A stretch of DNA of 35,038 nt, from assembly GCF_018882245.1 (NCBI RefSeq), contig NZ_JACVOV010000003.1, positions 7,471-42,508 of the forward strand, written 5' to 3'. The notes under the pieces were generated by a model. That model saw only the letters and a list, made by a program, of their open reading frames with translations. It ran no database searches and was not told the DNA's origin. Each line of letters opens with the position of its first letter. Within the stretch, counting starts at the first letter, position 1. Shown here piece by piece: positions 1-8,460 of the stretch. This DNA is from Polynucleobacter sp. AP-Capit-er-40B-B4 (GTDB lineage Bacteria; Pseudomonadota; Gammaproteobacteria; Burkholderiales; Burkholderiaceae). The translations under genes and the position numbers were made by a program.

Positions 1-461
1 AGCATTGTGTACACCGCGACCGTGGCTAGCGCAGTAGCTGGTAGCGACTTGGTAGTGACCTTGTCTAATGGCACCGTCATTACGATCCCAGTCGGTCAAA
101 CGACTGCGAACTCTGCGCCAGTAGCAGTGCGTACGGATGAAGGCTATATCCAAGGTACCGATACCTTGGCACCAGTCACCATTAGTGCCGCTACCCAAAC
201 CGCGAATACCACCGGTAACTTTGAAGCACTCACTACTACCGGTACCGTCAATAACACCGTAGTGGATGATGCTGATCCAATGACCGTGATACTGAGCTCA
301 GCAACTGCTGGCGCCGCGATCACTGAAGGTGGCAGCATTGTGTACACCGCGACCGTGGCTAGCGCAGTAGCTGGTAGCGACTTGGTAGTGACCTTGTCTA
401 ATGGCACCGTCATTACGATCCCAGTCGGTCAAACGACTGCGAACTCTGCGCCAGTAGCAGT
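1..461 (+). repeat. Identical direct repeat in adhesin Ig-like domains, 333-bp period
   Basis: Bases 1-128 recur without a mismatch at 334-461, an offset of 333 bp (111 codons). The left copy is cut by the window edge, so the identity may extend further upstream. Identity of third codon positions points to recent duplication or gene conversion, and suggests that more copies lie outside the window. Confidence 0.92.
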
Positions 462-2388
462 TGGAATTTATAACCCCTTAGTATCAAGCGCCAATACCTT
501 GACTGCAGTCTCTATTAATACTGCAGTACAAACCGCCGGTAGGGTTGGAAACTATGAGGCGCTTAACCCCATAGGTTTGGTCAATAACACCATTGCGCCA
601 TCTCCATACGCATTTGTTGATACAAACGAAAGCGTAAGTACGCCTGAAGACACTTCAATCAGTGGGAACGTCATAGATACAGGTTTAACTTCTGTTAATG
701 GCCCGATCACATTAACTGGCTTTGCGGTTGATATTAACAATGACGGTTCATTAGAAACCTTTGTTGCGGGCCATAGCGCTACTATCGCTGGTGTTGGTGC
801 TATTACCATTAACGCGAATGGTACCTATACATTCACACCGGTTGCAAACTGGAATGGTACTGTACCAACAGTGACGTATTACTTGTCTGACAATGCTGGT
901 GCAACTGTTGGCGATTCATCTACTTTGAGTATCGTAGTTAATCCTGTTAATGACAGCTTTATCGATGGCAATGAAAGTGTAATTACAGCTGAAGATATAC
1001 CCATCAGTGGAAACATTATCGATGCCGGGTTAACTTCTGGTGACGGTCCAATTAGCGTAGCTGGCTTCATTGTTGATGGCATTGTTGATTCTAATAATCA
1101 TCTTGTTACATTTAGTCCTGGCGATACAGTCAATATTTCTGGAGTAGGAACTCTTACGATTGCGGCTAATGGGTCTTATACCTTTACTCCAGCAGTAAAT
1201 TGGAATGGCATCGTACCGACAGTACATTATTCGCTTGCTGATACTTATGGTGCGGAAGAGATTTCAACCTTAGACATCGTCGTCACACCAGTTAACGATC
1301 CGCCTATAGATGGCAATGAAGTTGTCGTGATTGAAAAAGATACGAGCCTAAGCGTTCCTGTAAATTCTGGTCTTTTGGCTAACGCTTCTGATGCTGATGC
1401 CGATAATCTGACTATCACTAGTTATAGCATTGCTGGTATCACTGGTGCACAAGCCGTTGGTAATCCAGTGGCGATTGCTGGCGTAGGTTTAGTCACTATC
1501 AATAGCAATGGTAGCTATAGCTTTACCCCTGAAACTGGTTATACCGGAGCTGTCCCTGTTATTACTTATACAGTCAGCGATTCTCACGGCGTTACTGATA
1601 CTTCTACTTTGAGAATAACAATACCTGAAGTGCCTATTGTCGTTGTACAGGCACCTCCTATTGTCGTTCTACAAGCATCTCCTGTTGAGGGGAAACCTAA
1701 GACACCGGATATTCCACCAGCCGCTCTCACGCCAACCAAACTCATTGCCTTGCCACCATACTTGCAAAAGCCAGTTGAGCATCCACCGATTCAGATGGGT
1801 CGTTACGAGTTCAATACCGTCATATTGGATTTCAATGGAGCGCATGGCGGCATCAATCAATTTGGCTTGCCGCACGTAGATTCGACTGGTACTCGTGGTA
1901 GCTTGAGTTACTCTAACGTAACCCCATATACAAGCTACGATAGAGTGACAGATGAGGTTGAAAATGCGCAGCGCACGATCAATGCAAATGCCATTTTCTC
2001 CAAACCGAGTGATTCCGAGTTACATAACCCAGTTATGCCACCGGATGCGAAGGTAGATGCAGATGGTAAGGGCACCTATGTCTTGCCACCAGCTACTTTC
2101 GTTGGCGGCAAAGGTGATATCAAACTCACGGCCTATACCAAGGACGGTAAGCCCTTGCCAGATTGGATTAAGTTCAATCCGGTCAATGGTAAGTTTGAGA
2201 TCAACATGCCGAAGGATGTAAAAGAGCCTGTAGAGGTTCAGGTAATTGGTACAGACTCTAAGGGTGATCAGGCCAAGACAAAGCTCAACATCAAGCCACC
2301 AGTAGGTAAGGTTCAAAAGGCTGCATTTATTGGTAAATCGTCACTCTCTAGCCAGATCAAATCGGCCATGACATTTGGACGGGGTTAA
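1..2388 (+). CDS. Large Ig-like/cadherin-like repeat adhesin, 3' part (5' end outside window)
   Basis: The frame is open from base 1, so only the last 795 residues are seen; the first GTG is not a real start. The order is: Ig-like repeats of 111 residues of the kind found in LapA/BapA-type adhesins (motifs ITEGGSIVYTATV, TLSNGTVITIPVG); three cadherin/VCBS-like domains of about 105-115 residues, each with an N(G/S)xYxFTP motif and a (D)GNE or DTNE start; a proline-rich linker (about residues 540-600); and a C-terminal part with a putative-Ig (He_PIG-like) domain, motif PLPDWIKFNPVNGKFEI. The protein should be exported and face the outside. Unlike classical LapA/RTX adhesins, I see no GGxGxDxxx nonapeptides near the C-terminus. 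The stop lies 3 bp before the HlyD-like gene, so the genes are probably cotranscribed and the downstream pair probably serves export or processing. No cysteine is visible. Confident in class, not in the export route. Confidence 0.85.
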   Translation, partial: SIVYTATVASAVAGSDLVVTLSNGTVITIPVGQTTANSAPVAVRTDEGYIQGTDTLAPVTISAATQTANTTGNFEALTTTGTVNNTVVDDADPMTVILSSATAGAAITEGGSIVYTATVASAVAGSDLVVTLSNGTVITIPVGQTTANSAPVAVGIYNPLVSSANTLTAVSINTAVQTAGRVGNYEALNPIGLVNNTIAPSPYAFVDTNESVSTPEDTSISGNVIDTGLTSVNGPITLTGFAVDINNDGSLETFVAGHSATIAGVGAITINANGTYTFTPVANWNGTVPTVTYYLSDNAGATVGDSSTLSIVVNPVNDSFIDGNESVITAEDIPISGNIIDAGLTSGDGPISVAGFIVDGIVDSNNHLVTFSPGDTVNISGVGTLTIAANGSYTFTPAVNWNGIVPTVHYSLADTYGAEEISTLDIVVTPVNDPPIDGNEVVVIEKDTSLSVPVNSGLLANASDADADNLTITSYSIAGITGAQAVGNPVAIAGVGLVTINSNGSYSFTPETGYTGAVPVITYTVSDSHGVTDTSTLRITIPEVPIVVVQAPPIVVLQASPVEGKPKTPDIPPAALTPTKLIALPPYLQKPVEHPPIQMGRYEFNTVILDFNGAHGGINQFGLPHVDSTGTRGSLSYSNVTPYTSYDRVTDEVENAQRTINANAIFSKPSDSELHNPVMPPDAKVDADGKGTYVLPPATFVGGKGDIKLTAYTKDGKPLPDWIKFNPVNGKFEINMPKDVKEPVEVQVIGTDSKGDQAKTKLNIKPPVGKVQKAAFIGKSSLSSQIKSAMTFGRG
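613..1626 (+). repeat. Three tandem cadherin/VCBS-like domains in the adhesin
   Basis: Units start near 619, 964 and 1309. The first two are close paralogues (shared ISGN(V/I)ID(T/A)GLTS, WNG(T/I)VPTV, (I/V)V(N/T)PVND). The third is diverged and carries DADADNLTITSYS, typical of cadherin-like/VCBS modules. Their DNA identity is clearly lower than in the upstream Ig-like repeats, so this array is older. Confidence 0.75.
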
Positions 2389-2391
2389 TTG

Positions 2392-3951
2392 ATGTCAAAC
2401 TCAATAGAAGTACCGGCTCAAGTTCCAACCCCGATCCTATTGATCAATCTGGCTCAGCAAGCACGTAAAGCTGAGTCAGATAAAGCCTTACAGTTTTTAC
2501 TGGTCAATCAAACGCATCAATTAGTTCCTTATCTACTCGGTGCTCTATGGATTGAAGACGAGGGAGTGGTCATACAGTCGGGAGTGTCATTTGTTGAACG
2601 AAACTCACCATACATTTCTTGGTTGAATGATGTTTGTGGGTTGTTGATCGAGCAAGAGGCTTGTGAAGTGACTCCTGAGATGCTGACAGATGCGCTTACT
2701 GAAGAGTGGGGCACCTATCTTCCTGCGCATGCGTATTGGCTGCCGATTTCTGGTGGAAAACGCAGAGCAGGATTATTGCTTGCCAGAGAATCTGAGTTCA
2801 CCGAAACGGAAGTACCCTATTTAAAAGAATGGGTTGATATTTGGTCCTATTCTTGGAATCGATTAGATGCACCTACGATATATGGTGAATTAACCCGTCT
2901 GTGGATTCGGTTTTTGGAAATCACCCCAAGTTGGGATGAGATTAAAGCGTACGTCTTAGATGTGTATGCAGGCGCCAGGTTTGTCTTCGAGAACTACCGC
3001 AACAATCCAAGGCAAATCATTCTGCAAGTACGTAAGCTGTATGAAGATAGTCTTGCTTGGGTAAAAAACGCCTGGCAGTGGTTGCGCGCTCAAGGCGTGG
3101 AGGGCACACGCGAAGTAGTCATCGCAGAAGCGCAGGCAATCTGGCGCGATAAGAAGCGTCGTTACACCTGGCTAATTTGGATATTTTTATTATTTCCAGT
3201 ACGCCTAACAGTATTGGTCCCTGGTGAATTAGTACCAGCAAACCCCGCAATCATTCGCGTACCGATTGAAGGGATTGTGGATGAGTTCTATGTCACTCCT
3301 AACCAAGAAGTGGTGAAGGGTCAGCCCTTATTTAATTTGGATCTCACTTCCTTGCTAAGTCGCTTGCATGTGGCAGAGCAAGAAACACAGATAGCCACAC
3401 AAGAATATCGTCAAAGTTCTTTACAGGGTTTAACGGACTCCAAGAGCCGAGGTTTGCTCGTGCCGCAAGAAGGTAAGGCAGCAGAGAAAAAAATGGAAGC
3501 GGATTACGTTAAAGAACTTTTGAATAAAGCCAAAATTGATGCCCCTCGCGATGGCATTGTGTTGTTTGATGATCCATCTGAGTGGATTGGTAAACCTGTG
3601 CAGGCAGGTGAAAAAGTAATGGTAGTGGCAACGCCTGGTGATGTAGAGGTTGAGGCTTGGATTCCGGTGGGTGAAGCAATCGAATTACCTAATCAATCTA
3701 GCGTGACCCTGTATTTAAATGCCATGCCATTCTCTCCGGTCACTGGATATGTGCGATATGAGGGGCATGAGCCGATTCAAAGACCCGATGGAGGTTATGC
3801 CTATCGCGTCAGGGCTAGCTTGAGCCCGGGTGACAAAGGTCCGCGCGTTGGCTTGAAGGGAACCGCTAAGGTACACGGTCAGTTTGTGCCTCTCTCGTAT
3901 TGGGTTCTGCGTCGTCCCTTGTCCACATTACGTCAATTTTTAGGTATCTAA
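2392..3951 (+). CDS. GAF-like/HlyD-family periplasmic adaptor (membrane fusion protein)
   Basis: 519 residues from ATG 2392; a TTG one codon upstream is also in frame but less likely. Residues about 10-160 form a soluble domain resembling a GAF fold (GAF assignment by feel, moderate). One membrane segment follows around residues 260-280 (WLIWIFLLFPVRLTVLVPG). The periplasmic part has the HlyD pattern: a first lipoyl half (IEGIVDEFYVTPNQEVVKGQ), a short helical hairpin (about 360-390), the second half (KIDAPRDGIVLF), then a beta-barrel. Such adaptors bridge inner-membrane transporters to outer-membrane factors. A cytosolic GAF-like domain on an HlyD protein is unusual. The gene starts 3 bp after the adhesin stop and ends 5 bp before the M50 gene, so it is probably translationally coupled to both. 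Confidence 0.82.
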   Translation: MSNSIEVPAQVPTPILLINLAQQARKAESDKALQFLLVNQTHQLVPYLLGALWIEDEGVVIQSGVSFVERNSPYISWLNDVCGLLIEQEACEVTPEMLTDALTEEWGTYLPAHAYWLPISGGKRRAGLLLARESEFTETEVPYLKEWVDIWSYSWNRLDAPTIYGELTRLWIRFLEITPSWDEIKAYVLDVYAGARFVFENYRNNPRQIILQVRKLYEDSLAWVKNAWQWLRAQGVEGTREVVIAEAQAIWRDKKRRYTWLIWIFLLFPVRLTVLVPGELVPANPAIIRVPIEGIVDEFYVTPNQEVVKGQPLFNLDLTSLLSRLHVAEQETQIATQEYRQSSLQGLTDSKSRGLLVPQEGKAAEKKMEADYVKELLNKAKIDAPRDGIVLFDDPSEWIGKPVQAGEKVMVVATPGDVEVEAWIPVGEAIELPNQSSVTLYLNAMPFSPVTGYVRYEGHEPIQRPDGGYAYRVRASLSPGDKGPRVGLKGTAKVHGQFVPLSYWVLRRPLSTLRQFLGI

Positions 3952-3956
3952 GGTCA

Positions 3957-6074
3957 ATGGAAGCCCGGCAAAAGCAGCGGCCGAAGCTACGCGAGGATTT
4001 AACTCTTTATCCTGGGCCGGCTGATAAAAATGGTGCGCCTACGTGGACCTTGCATGATCCCGCTCGCAATCAATACTTTCAGATTGACTGGGTCGCCTTT
4101 GAAATCATTTCTCGATTAGACCTTGAGGATGGGGAAGCGATCTGCGATCTCATTAGCCAGCAAACTACTTTGCTGGTGTCTTTGGATGATGTAGAGGCTA
4201 CCCTTAAGTTCTTATCGGATAACGAACTGGTGTACCAGCACTCTCCTCAGGATGCCAGTTTGTTGTATCGAAAAAATCAAAGCCGCAATAAAAACTGGTT
4301 TGATTCATTACTGCATGGCTATTTGTTTTTCCGAGTTCCAATTTTGCGTCCTGATCGCTTGCTCGATAAACTTATGCCAAAGCTGGGCTTTCTCTTTAGT
4401 AAACGATTCTTCCAACTTACCTTACTCATCTTTGTATTGGGTTTGTGGGGTGTATTTCGCCAGTGGGATGCCTTCAGCACTACCTTGGTGGATACCTTCA
4501 GTATTGAGGGCATTCTGGGTTATGCCGGTGCCATTGCAGTAGTCAAGCTCTTGCATGAAATGGGTCATGCCATCGTCGCCAAAAAGTGCGGTTGTCGTGT
4601 TCCCACAATGGGATTGGCATTTCTGGTGATGTGGCCCGTCGCTTATACCGATGTTACTGAATCTTGGAAGCTCGATTCCCATAAGAAACGCTTGATGATT
4701 GCTAGTGCTGGCATTGCTACCGAGCTAATCATTGCTGCTTGGTCCATTTTTATGTGGAGCGTATTGCCAGAAGGTGCATTTAAGAGCCTCTTCTTTTTCC
4801 TTGGCACCACCTCCATTGCAGGAACCCTAGCAATCAATGCTAGTCCATTTATGCGTTTCGACGGCTATTTTTTGCTGTGCGATATCGTCGGTATGCCTAA
4901 CCTACATAGTCGCTCATCTGCCTATGCAAGATGGTGGACCAGAGAGCAGTTGTTTGGCTTAAATGACGATTCGCCTGAACCGCTAAACGAAACACAACGT
5001 AAATTCTTCTTGATCTTCGCTTATGCCACTTGGATTTATCGATTGGTTGTTTTCTTTGGTATTGCGGTATTGGTTTATCACTATTTCTTTAAGGCCTTAG
5101 GCATTGCCATGTTCTTAGTGGAAATTTGGTTCTTTATAACCAAGCCAATCTATCAAGAGTTGCAATATTGGCGCAAGCGTTGGAAGGAGATAGGCCCGGT
5201 TGTTCGACACAAGCCAGCTTATTACATTACTCTGGTTGTCTGCGTCATTTTGCTCATTCCTTTTGATCTCACCGTCAATACCCAGGGTGTATTAAGACCA
5301 CAAAAAAGCCTGAATGTATTGGCAACCCGAGCCGCACAAGTAACAAAGCTTCCACCTGAAATTGGCAGTCAAGTAGTAGAGGGTGAGCAGCTCATAGGGC
5401 TATCAGTTCCCGAACTGGAAAAGAAAATCCGTCAGCTACAAACTAAAGTCGATGTATTGAACCGTCAGTTTGGCTCCTCTGGATTTGATTTGAAAACCGT
5501 CAATCAGCAACCCATTTTTAAAGAGCAATTGATATCTGCCAAAAATGAACTAGATGGCTTACTAAAGGAGTATGAGAAGCTCAATCGTAGAGCGCCATTT
5601 TCTGGAGTGATTGCTGATATAGATCCTGATCTATTTTTAGGTGAATGGGTACCAAAATCATTTTCATTGGTAACGCTCATCACAGAAAAGGATTGGATTG
5701 TTGATTGCTATGTAGAGGAAGATGATTTACGTAGGCTGGATACTGGTAATTGGGGGCGATTTATTCCGGATGCGCCTGGTGTTCGTGGAGTTGGTCTGAG
5801 CATCATTAGCATTGACAAAGATGCCACTCGCGTCTTAGCGGAGGGCTCGCTTTCATCTCTTGCTGGTGGTGAGATATTGGTCAGGCAGCAAAACAATAAA
5901 TTAATTCCTGAGCGTGCCATCTACCGAGTGCGCTTAAAGGTGGATGGGCATCCGGATAAATTATCGACGGGGTATATACGGGGCAGGGTTGTCATTCTGG
6001 CATGGCCAAAGTCAATATTGGGTGATGCCATCAGGAACGGCCTAGCGGTATTTATTCGAGAAGCAGGCTTCTAG
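3957..6074 (+). CDS. M50 site-2-protease-type membrane protein fused to HlyD-like adaptor domain
   Basis: 705 residues from ATG 3957, 5 bp after the previous stop; the in-frame TTG at 3900 lies inside that gene and is rejected. Residues about 1-100 form a soluble winged-helix/PqqD-like region. Several membrane segments follow. The zinc motif HEMGH has His200, Glu201 and His204, and the second motif SPFMRFDGY carries Asp302, as expected for an active M50 metalloprotease. After a last membrane segment (about 425-445) comes an HlyD-like half with a lipoyl-type start (VLATRAAQVTKLPPEIGSQV), a helical hairpin and RRAPFSGVIADI, then a beta-barrel. M50-plus-adaptor fusions occur near large repeat proteins and peptide exporters. 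The substrate is unknown; the adhesin next door is the natural candidate. An alternative is that it acts only as an assembly partner. Confidence 0.85.
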   Translation: MEARQKQRPKLREDLTLYPGPADKNGAPTWTLHDPARNQYFQIDWVAFEIISRLDLEDGEAICDLISQQTTLLVSLDDVEATLKFLSDNELVYQHSPQDASLLYRKNQSRNKNWFDSLLHGYLFFRVPILRPDRLLDKLMPKLGFLFSKRFFQLTLLIFVLGLWGVFRQWDAFSTTLVDTFSIEGILGYAGAIAVVKLLHEMGHAIVAKKCGCRVPTMGLAFLVMWPVAYTDVTESWKLDSHKKRLMIASAGIATELIIAAWSIFMWSVLPEGAFKSLFFFLGTTSIAGTLAINASPFMRFDGYFLLCDIVGMPNLHSRSSAYARWWTREQLFGLNDDSPEPLNETQRKFFLIFAYATWIYRLVVFFGIAVLVYHYFFKALGIAMFLVEIWFFITKPIYQELQYWRKRWKEIGPVVRHKPAYYITLVVCVILLIPFDLTVNTQGVLRPQKSLNVLATRAAQVTKLPPEIGSQVVEGEQLIGLSVPELEKKIRQLQTKVDVLNRQFGSSGFDLKTVNQQPIFKEQLISAKNELDGLLKEYEKLNRRAPFSGVIADIDPDLFLGEWVPKSFSLVTLITEKDWIVDCYVEEDDLRRLDTGNWGRFIPDAPGVRGVGLSIISIDKDATRVLAEGSLSSLAGGEILVRQQNNKLIPERAIYRVRLKVDGHPDKLSTGYIRGRVVILAWPKSILGDAIRNGLAVFIREAGF

Positions 6075-6075
6075 C

Positions 6076-6101
6076 AAACTATCAGAAGTACGGATAGTTT
6101 T
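6076..6101 (+). terminator. Possible intrinsic terminator after the adhesin operon
   Basis: AAACTATC (6076-6083) pairs with GATAGTTT (6093-6100) around a 9-nt loop, with a short T run of four. It begins just after the M50 gene stop. The stem is AT-rich, so it would be weak. Confidence 0.45.
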
Positions 6102-6155
6102 GGCTAAGACCACCAATGGCTGCTGACTTATTGACTCGGTAGTAGTATTACGCCT

Positions 6156-7586
6156 ATGAAATATGCAAACGAAGCCTTTTTCTTAGCCTACGCCTTGATA
6201 TTACTCGGCATTTTTATATCCTCAATTCCCTATCTACGAAAAAATCAGCACCTTCAGCCAAATAACTACTGGCTAATTGCACTGGCAATCAATATTGTTT
6301 CATTCGTTTTATTTGCTATTGCTTCTTTAACAAATCTCTTTTTGCTCACCCTTGCCAATACCTTATTTGTTGGCGCCTACGTGTACTTGGCTATCTTTTT
6401 TCGCTCTCTCAATCAAAAGCCCGTTGAAAAGCTGGCGCGCTTAGCCCCAATATTTATTCTATTCTTCGGAGCTATCTTTGAAGTAGTGAGACAGCTCGGC
6501 ACATTTCAAAACCGCGTAACACTAGTACTAACTACTTTGGGCATCTGTTTAGTATTTGGTTTGAATGATTTAATCCAGTTGAGAAGAAGCGAAAAACGCA
6601 TTCAGTTGGACTTTCTGATCACTACTGTGGCGGTCGAATTAATACTGGTATTGATTCGATTGACTGGAACATTAATGAGCGACCCTTCATCTGCTACTTC
6701 GATTTACGAGGAGCCATTGATCAATGCGGCAATAAGGGCATTTACTATTGCATTTACGGTGCTTTCTTATGTATCTATTTTGGGCTACTGGGGTGAGAAG
6801 CTCATTCTCGAGAATGCCGAACAGATGCAAGATAGCTTAAAGGTAAGCAGATTGTTAGCTGAACGCGATGCAATGATTTCTTCGCTTTTAATGGCCAACA
6901 AGTCATCTGTAACTGAGGCTATCTCCGCTTCAATTGCACATGAGCTGAACCAGCCTTTGGGCGCTTCTTTGTTAAACATTCAGTTTATGAAAATGCTCCA
7001 TGACGCCAATAAATTAACTCCAGTATTAATTGGCGATTTAATTAATCAATTAGAAAGAGATGCTAAACGCGCTGGCGATATTGTCAAATCACTGCAATCA
7101 ATCTTCATCAAGGACGAGGATGCCTTCGAGGTCTTTGCAACTGGCGAGGTAATTGATTCTGCGCTCGCTATTTATAAATCTGAGCTGATATCAAACAGCA
7201 TACAGCTTAAATTACACCTGGATTACAGTCTTACTGTTAAGGCCCATAAGGGACAGTTTTTGCAGGTATTGCTCAATCTGATCAATAACGCCATGCAAAT
7301 TTTGGGTAGCGCTAACCCAGAACGTAAGATCATTACTATCGTCGGAAGCCAGGTTGATGATCATTGCATCATTCGGGTTATGGATTCAGGGCCGGGCCTA
7401 TCCAAGGATCGACGAGAGTATTTATTTGAGCTTTTTGGTAGCGATAAGCAAAGTGGAATGGGAGTTGGTTTATGGCTTTGCTCTTACATCATGAACAACT
7501 TCGGGGGAAGAATTGCTTATGAAGATAATCCCGAGGGAGGCGCAATCTTTATTGTGAGTCTTCCAAAGTATTCGCCTGAGGGCTAA
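6156..7586 (+). CDS. Membrane-bound sensor histidine kinase (FixL/DctB-like catalytic core)
   Basis: 476 residues. The N-terminal half (about 1-225) is a six- to seven-helix membrane domain without a large periplasmic loop, so it probably senses something in or near the membrane. A short coiled linker (about 225-255) leads to the phosphoacceptor box SIAHELNQPLGA with His262. The ATPase domain has the N-box NLINNAMQIL (Asn378), the G1 box DSGPGL (about 411-415) and the G2 box GMGVGLWLC (about 433). All catalytic boxes are intact. HELNQP is typical of the HPK4/FixL-DctB group, which matches the FixJ-type regulator 94 bp downstream. The membrane domain shares spacing and an FExxRQLG motif with the LuxR-type protein at 13040. 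No clear Shine-Dalgarno sequence precedes the ATG. The signal is unknown. Confidence 0.9.
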   Translation: MKYANEAFFLAYALILLGIFISSIPYLRKNQHLQPNNYWLIALAINIVSFVLFAIASLTNLFLLTLANTLFVGAYVYLAIFFRSLNQKPVEKLARLAPIFILFFGAIFEVVRQLGTFQNRVTLVLTTLGICLVFGLNDLIQLRRSEKRIQLDFLITTVAVELILVLIRLTGTLMSDPSSATSIYEEPLINAAIRAFTIAFTVLSYVSILGYWGEKLILENAEQMQDSLKVSRLLAERDAMISSLLMANKSSVTEAISASIAHELNQPLGASLLNIQFMKMLHDANKLTPVLIGDLINQLERDAKRAGDIVKSLQSIFIKDEDAFEVFATGEVIDSALAIYKSELISNSIQLKLHLDYSLTVKAHKGQFLQVLLNLINNAMQILGSANPERKIITIVGSQVDDHCIIRVMDSGPGLSKDRREYLFELFGSDKQSGMGVGLWLCSYIMNNFGGRIAYEDNPEGGAIFIVSLPKYSPEG

Positions 7587-7642
7587 TTCTTAAGTAAGCC
7601 GCTTTTCCATATCATCCTATTTCGAATGTAGAGATCTAAGTT

Positions 7643-7671
7643 TTGTCATTATTGACATATTCTCCGATAGT
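7643..7671 (+). promoter_or_regulatory. Possible sigma70 promoter of the response regulator, near-leaderless
   Basis: TTGTCA (7643-7648) and GATAGT (7666-7671) are 17 bp apart. Transcription would start within a few bases of the ATG at 7681, which has no visible Shine-Dalgarno sequence. Pattern match only. Confidence 0.3.
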
Positions 7672-7680
7672 TCAAAACAG

Positions 7681-8310
7681 ATGACAGCCACTTCACCATC
7701 CAATATCAATGACTCTAAGCACGTCTATTTAATAGATGACGATGATTCAATGCGTAAGACCATTGGTAATATGCTTGAATTTCTTGACTATCAGGTTCAC
7801 ATATTTTCATCAGCGCTCGATTTTTTAGAAAGCTCTATTAATGGTGCGCCCGCAGTCATCATCACCGATATGCGCATGCCTGATATGAACGGGGTGGAAT
7901 TACAGGCCGAGCTTATCAAGCGGGGCAGACAAATTCCTTTTATCTTTATTAGCGGGCAAAGCACCGTGCCACAAACTATATCTGCCATGAAACAAGGCGC
8001 AATCGATTTTTTGGTAAAGCCTTTTGATAGAGATCAGTTGTTATTGGCTATTGTGCGAGGATTAGAGCAGGATGCTACCAATATGCGATCCTATATTGAG
8101 CGAGCATCCTTGGAGGAGGGCTTAAAAGCCTTAGCCCCACGTGAACGAGAGGTCTTTGAGTTGCTCGCCCTTGGCTTTAATAATGCCCAGATTCAGGAAA
8201 AGCTCAAGATATCCCTTTCAACCACCAAGCAATATAAGTCGGAAGTGATGCGTAAGTTGAATTTGCGTTCATTGGCGCAGCTCCTAGCCTTAAAAAACCC
8301 GGCCGCTTAG
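7681..8310 (+). CDS. FixJ/NarL-type response regulator (receiver + LuxR HTH)
   Basis: 209 residues. The receiver domain (about 14-130) has the acidic cluster IDDDDS near residues 18-23, the phosphoacceptor Asp63 in TDMRMPDMNG, a Ser in FISGQS, and Lys in LVKPFDRD. The LuxR/GerE helix-turn-helix is at about 145-205 (LAPREREVFELLALG, then LSTTKQYKSEVMRKLNLRS). It should be phosphorylated by the kinase encoded just upstream and then bind DNA. Targets are not shown by the sequence; the adhesin and bactofilin genes around it are candidates by position only. The ATG at 7681 is the only start that keeps the receiver complete. Confidence 0.93.
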   Translation: MTATSPSNINDSKHVYLIDDDDSMRKTIGNMLEFLDYQVHIFSSALDFLESSINGAPAVIITDMRMPDMNGVELQAELIKRGRQIPFIFISGQSTVPQTISAMKQGAIDFLVKPFDRDQLLLAIVRGLEQDATNMRSYIERASLEEGLKALAPREREVFELLALGFNNAQIQEKLKISLSTTKQYKSEVMRKLNLRSLAQLLALKNPAA

Positions 8311-8325
8311 GCAGCTTGAGCTGCC
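8310..8325 (+). other. GC-rich hairpin overlapping the response regulator stop codon
   Basis: GGCAGC and GCTGCC form a perfect 6-bp stem around a TTGA loop, starting at the last base of the stop codon. No T run follows, so it is not a standard intrinsic terminator. It could stabilise the transcript end. Confidence 0.35.
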
Positions 8326-8460
8326 CAACTATGAGGCTTACGTTCGATCGTAGGATATTCATTTTTTGAAATTGCTAGTTTAATGAGCCCTCGTTTGCAG
8401 AGAGAGCATAGATGTCACAGTTCATTTTATTGGTTGCGCTAGACCTAGGATAGGTAGTAA

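Noticed and set aside
1700..2388. RTX calcium-binding repeats and a LapA-type C-terminus in the adhesin
   Set aside because: No GGxGxDxxx series is present; the C-terminus is a proline-rich linker and a putative-Ig-like domain.
3900..3956. Upstream TTG start for the M50 protein
   Set aside because: It would overlap the HlyD gene by about 50 bp and add residues with no family resemblance; ATG 3957 fits the 5-bp gap.
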